Assembly: GCA_043764135.1 (NCBI GenBank)
Contig: JAYUKV010000017.1
Coordinates: 1-5,560 of the forward strand
DNA from: JAYUKV01 sp043764135
GTDB taxonomy: Bacteria; Patescibacteriota; JACMRA01
Length of the DNA stretch: 5,560 bases
Direction: 5' to 3'
The notes below the pieces were generated by a model that worked only from the letters and a program-made list of their open reading frames with translations, did not search any database and was not told where the DNA came from. The stretch's first letter is position 1. Each line of letters starts with the position of its first letter. The translations under genes and the position numbers were made by a program. This document shows, one piece after another, positions 5,537 to 5,560 of the stretch.

Positions 5537-5560
5537 CACAAAGACCGAATGGTCTTTGTG
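5537..5560. repeat. Perfect 10-bp inverted repeat at the right edge
   Basis: CACAAAGACC (5537-5546) and GGTCTTTGTG (5551-5560) form a perfect stem with a four-base loop, GAAT, ending on the last base of the window. It may continue outside. It has the shape of a terminator hairpin on the plus strand, but the T run that would prove this lies beyond the window. On the minus strand no T run follows. Confidence 0.6.

Overview
The window is AT-rich DNA (roughly one third G+C by eye) read with the standard bacterial code: TAA, TAG and TGA all act as stops and tryptophan is TGG. No single gene fixes the taxonomy. Small genes, a mix of Shine-Dalgarno-led and apparently leaderless or SD-less starts, and the style of the Nramp-like and ABC-2 ATPase proteins would fit an uncultivated bacterium such as a Patescibacteria/CPR member. 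That is an inference, not a measurement.

Left edge (1-252): the last 19 codons of an IS30-family transposase enter from the left. They overlap a small acidic reading frame, followed by a clear rho-independent terminator. The right arm of that terminator doubles as the -35 box of a promoter for the next gene, so transcription would start only a few bases before its ATG.

Centre left (253-3305, plus strand): a two-gene unit. The first gene encodes an 11-helix Nramp-like metal transporter of the divergent type that lacks the canonical DPGN and MPH metal-site motifs. Eleven bases downstream begins a 585-residue, mostly helical, acidic soluble protein that I do not recognise as a whole. Its last ~108 residues look like a RelE/YoeB-type mRNA-interferase fold, including the conserved Arg and the C-terminal Tyr-His. 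This is the most novel item in the window.

Centre (3306-4142): a 342-base non-coding gap holds the strong terminator of a minus-strand gene for a two-helix membrane protein of unknown role. That gene has its own Shine-Dalgarno site and a sigma70-like promoter.

Right (4204-5560): a decayed plus-strand ABC-2-type ATPase pseudogene. Its Walker A region is eroded, a block between Walker A and the Q-loop is missing, and the catalytic Walker B glutamate codon has become TAA. Its tail runs into the terminator of a two-gene minus-strand operon of unknown function. The first gene of that operon begins with a GTG lying in the loop of a 9-bp hairpin. The window closes with a perfect 10-bp inverted repeat. 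Together, the IS30 end, the ABC remnant and the orphan small genes suggest an accessory, rearranging region around one intact transporter operon.
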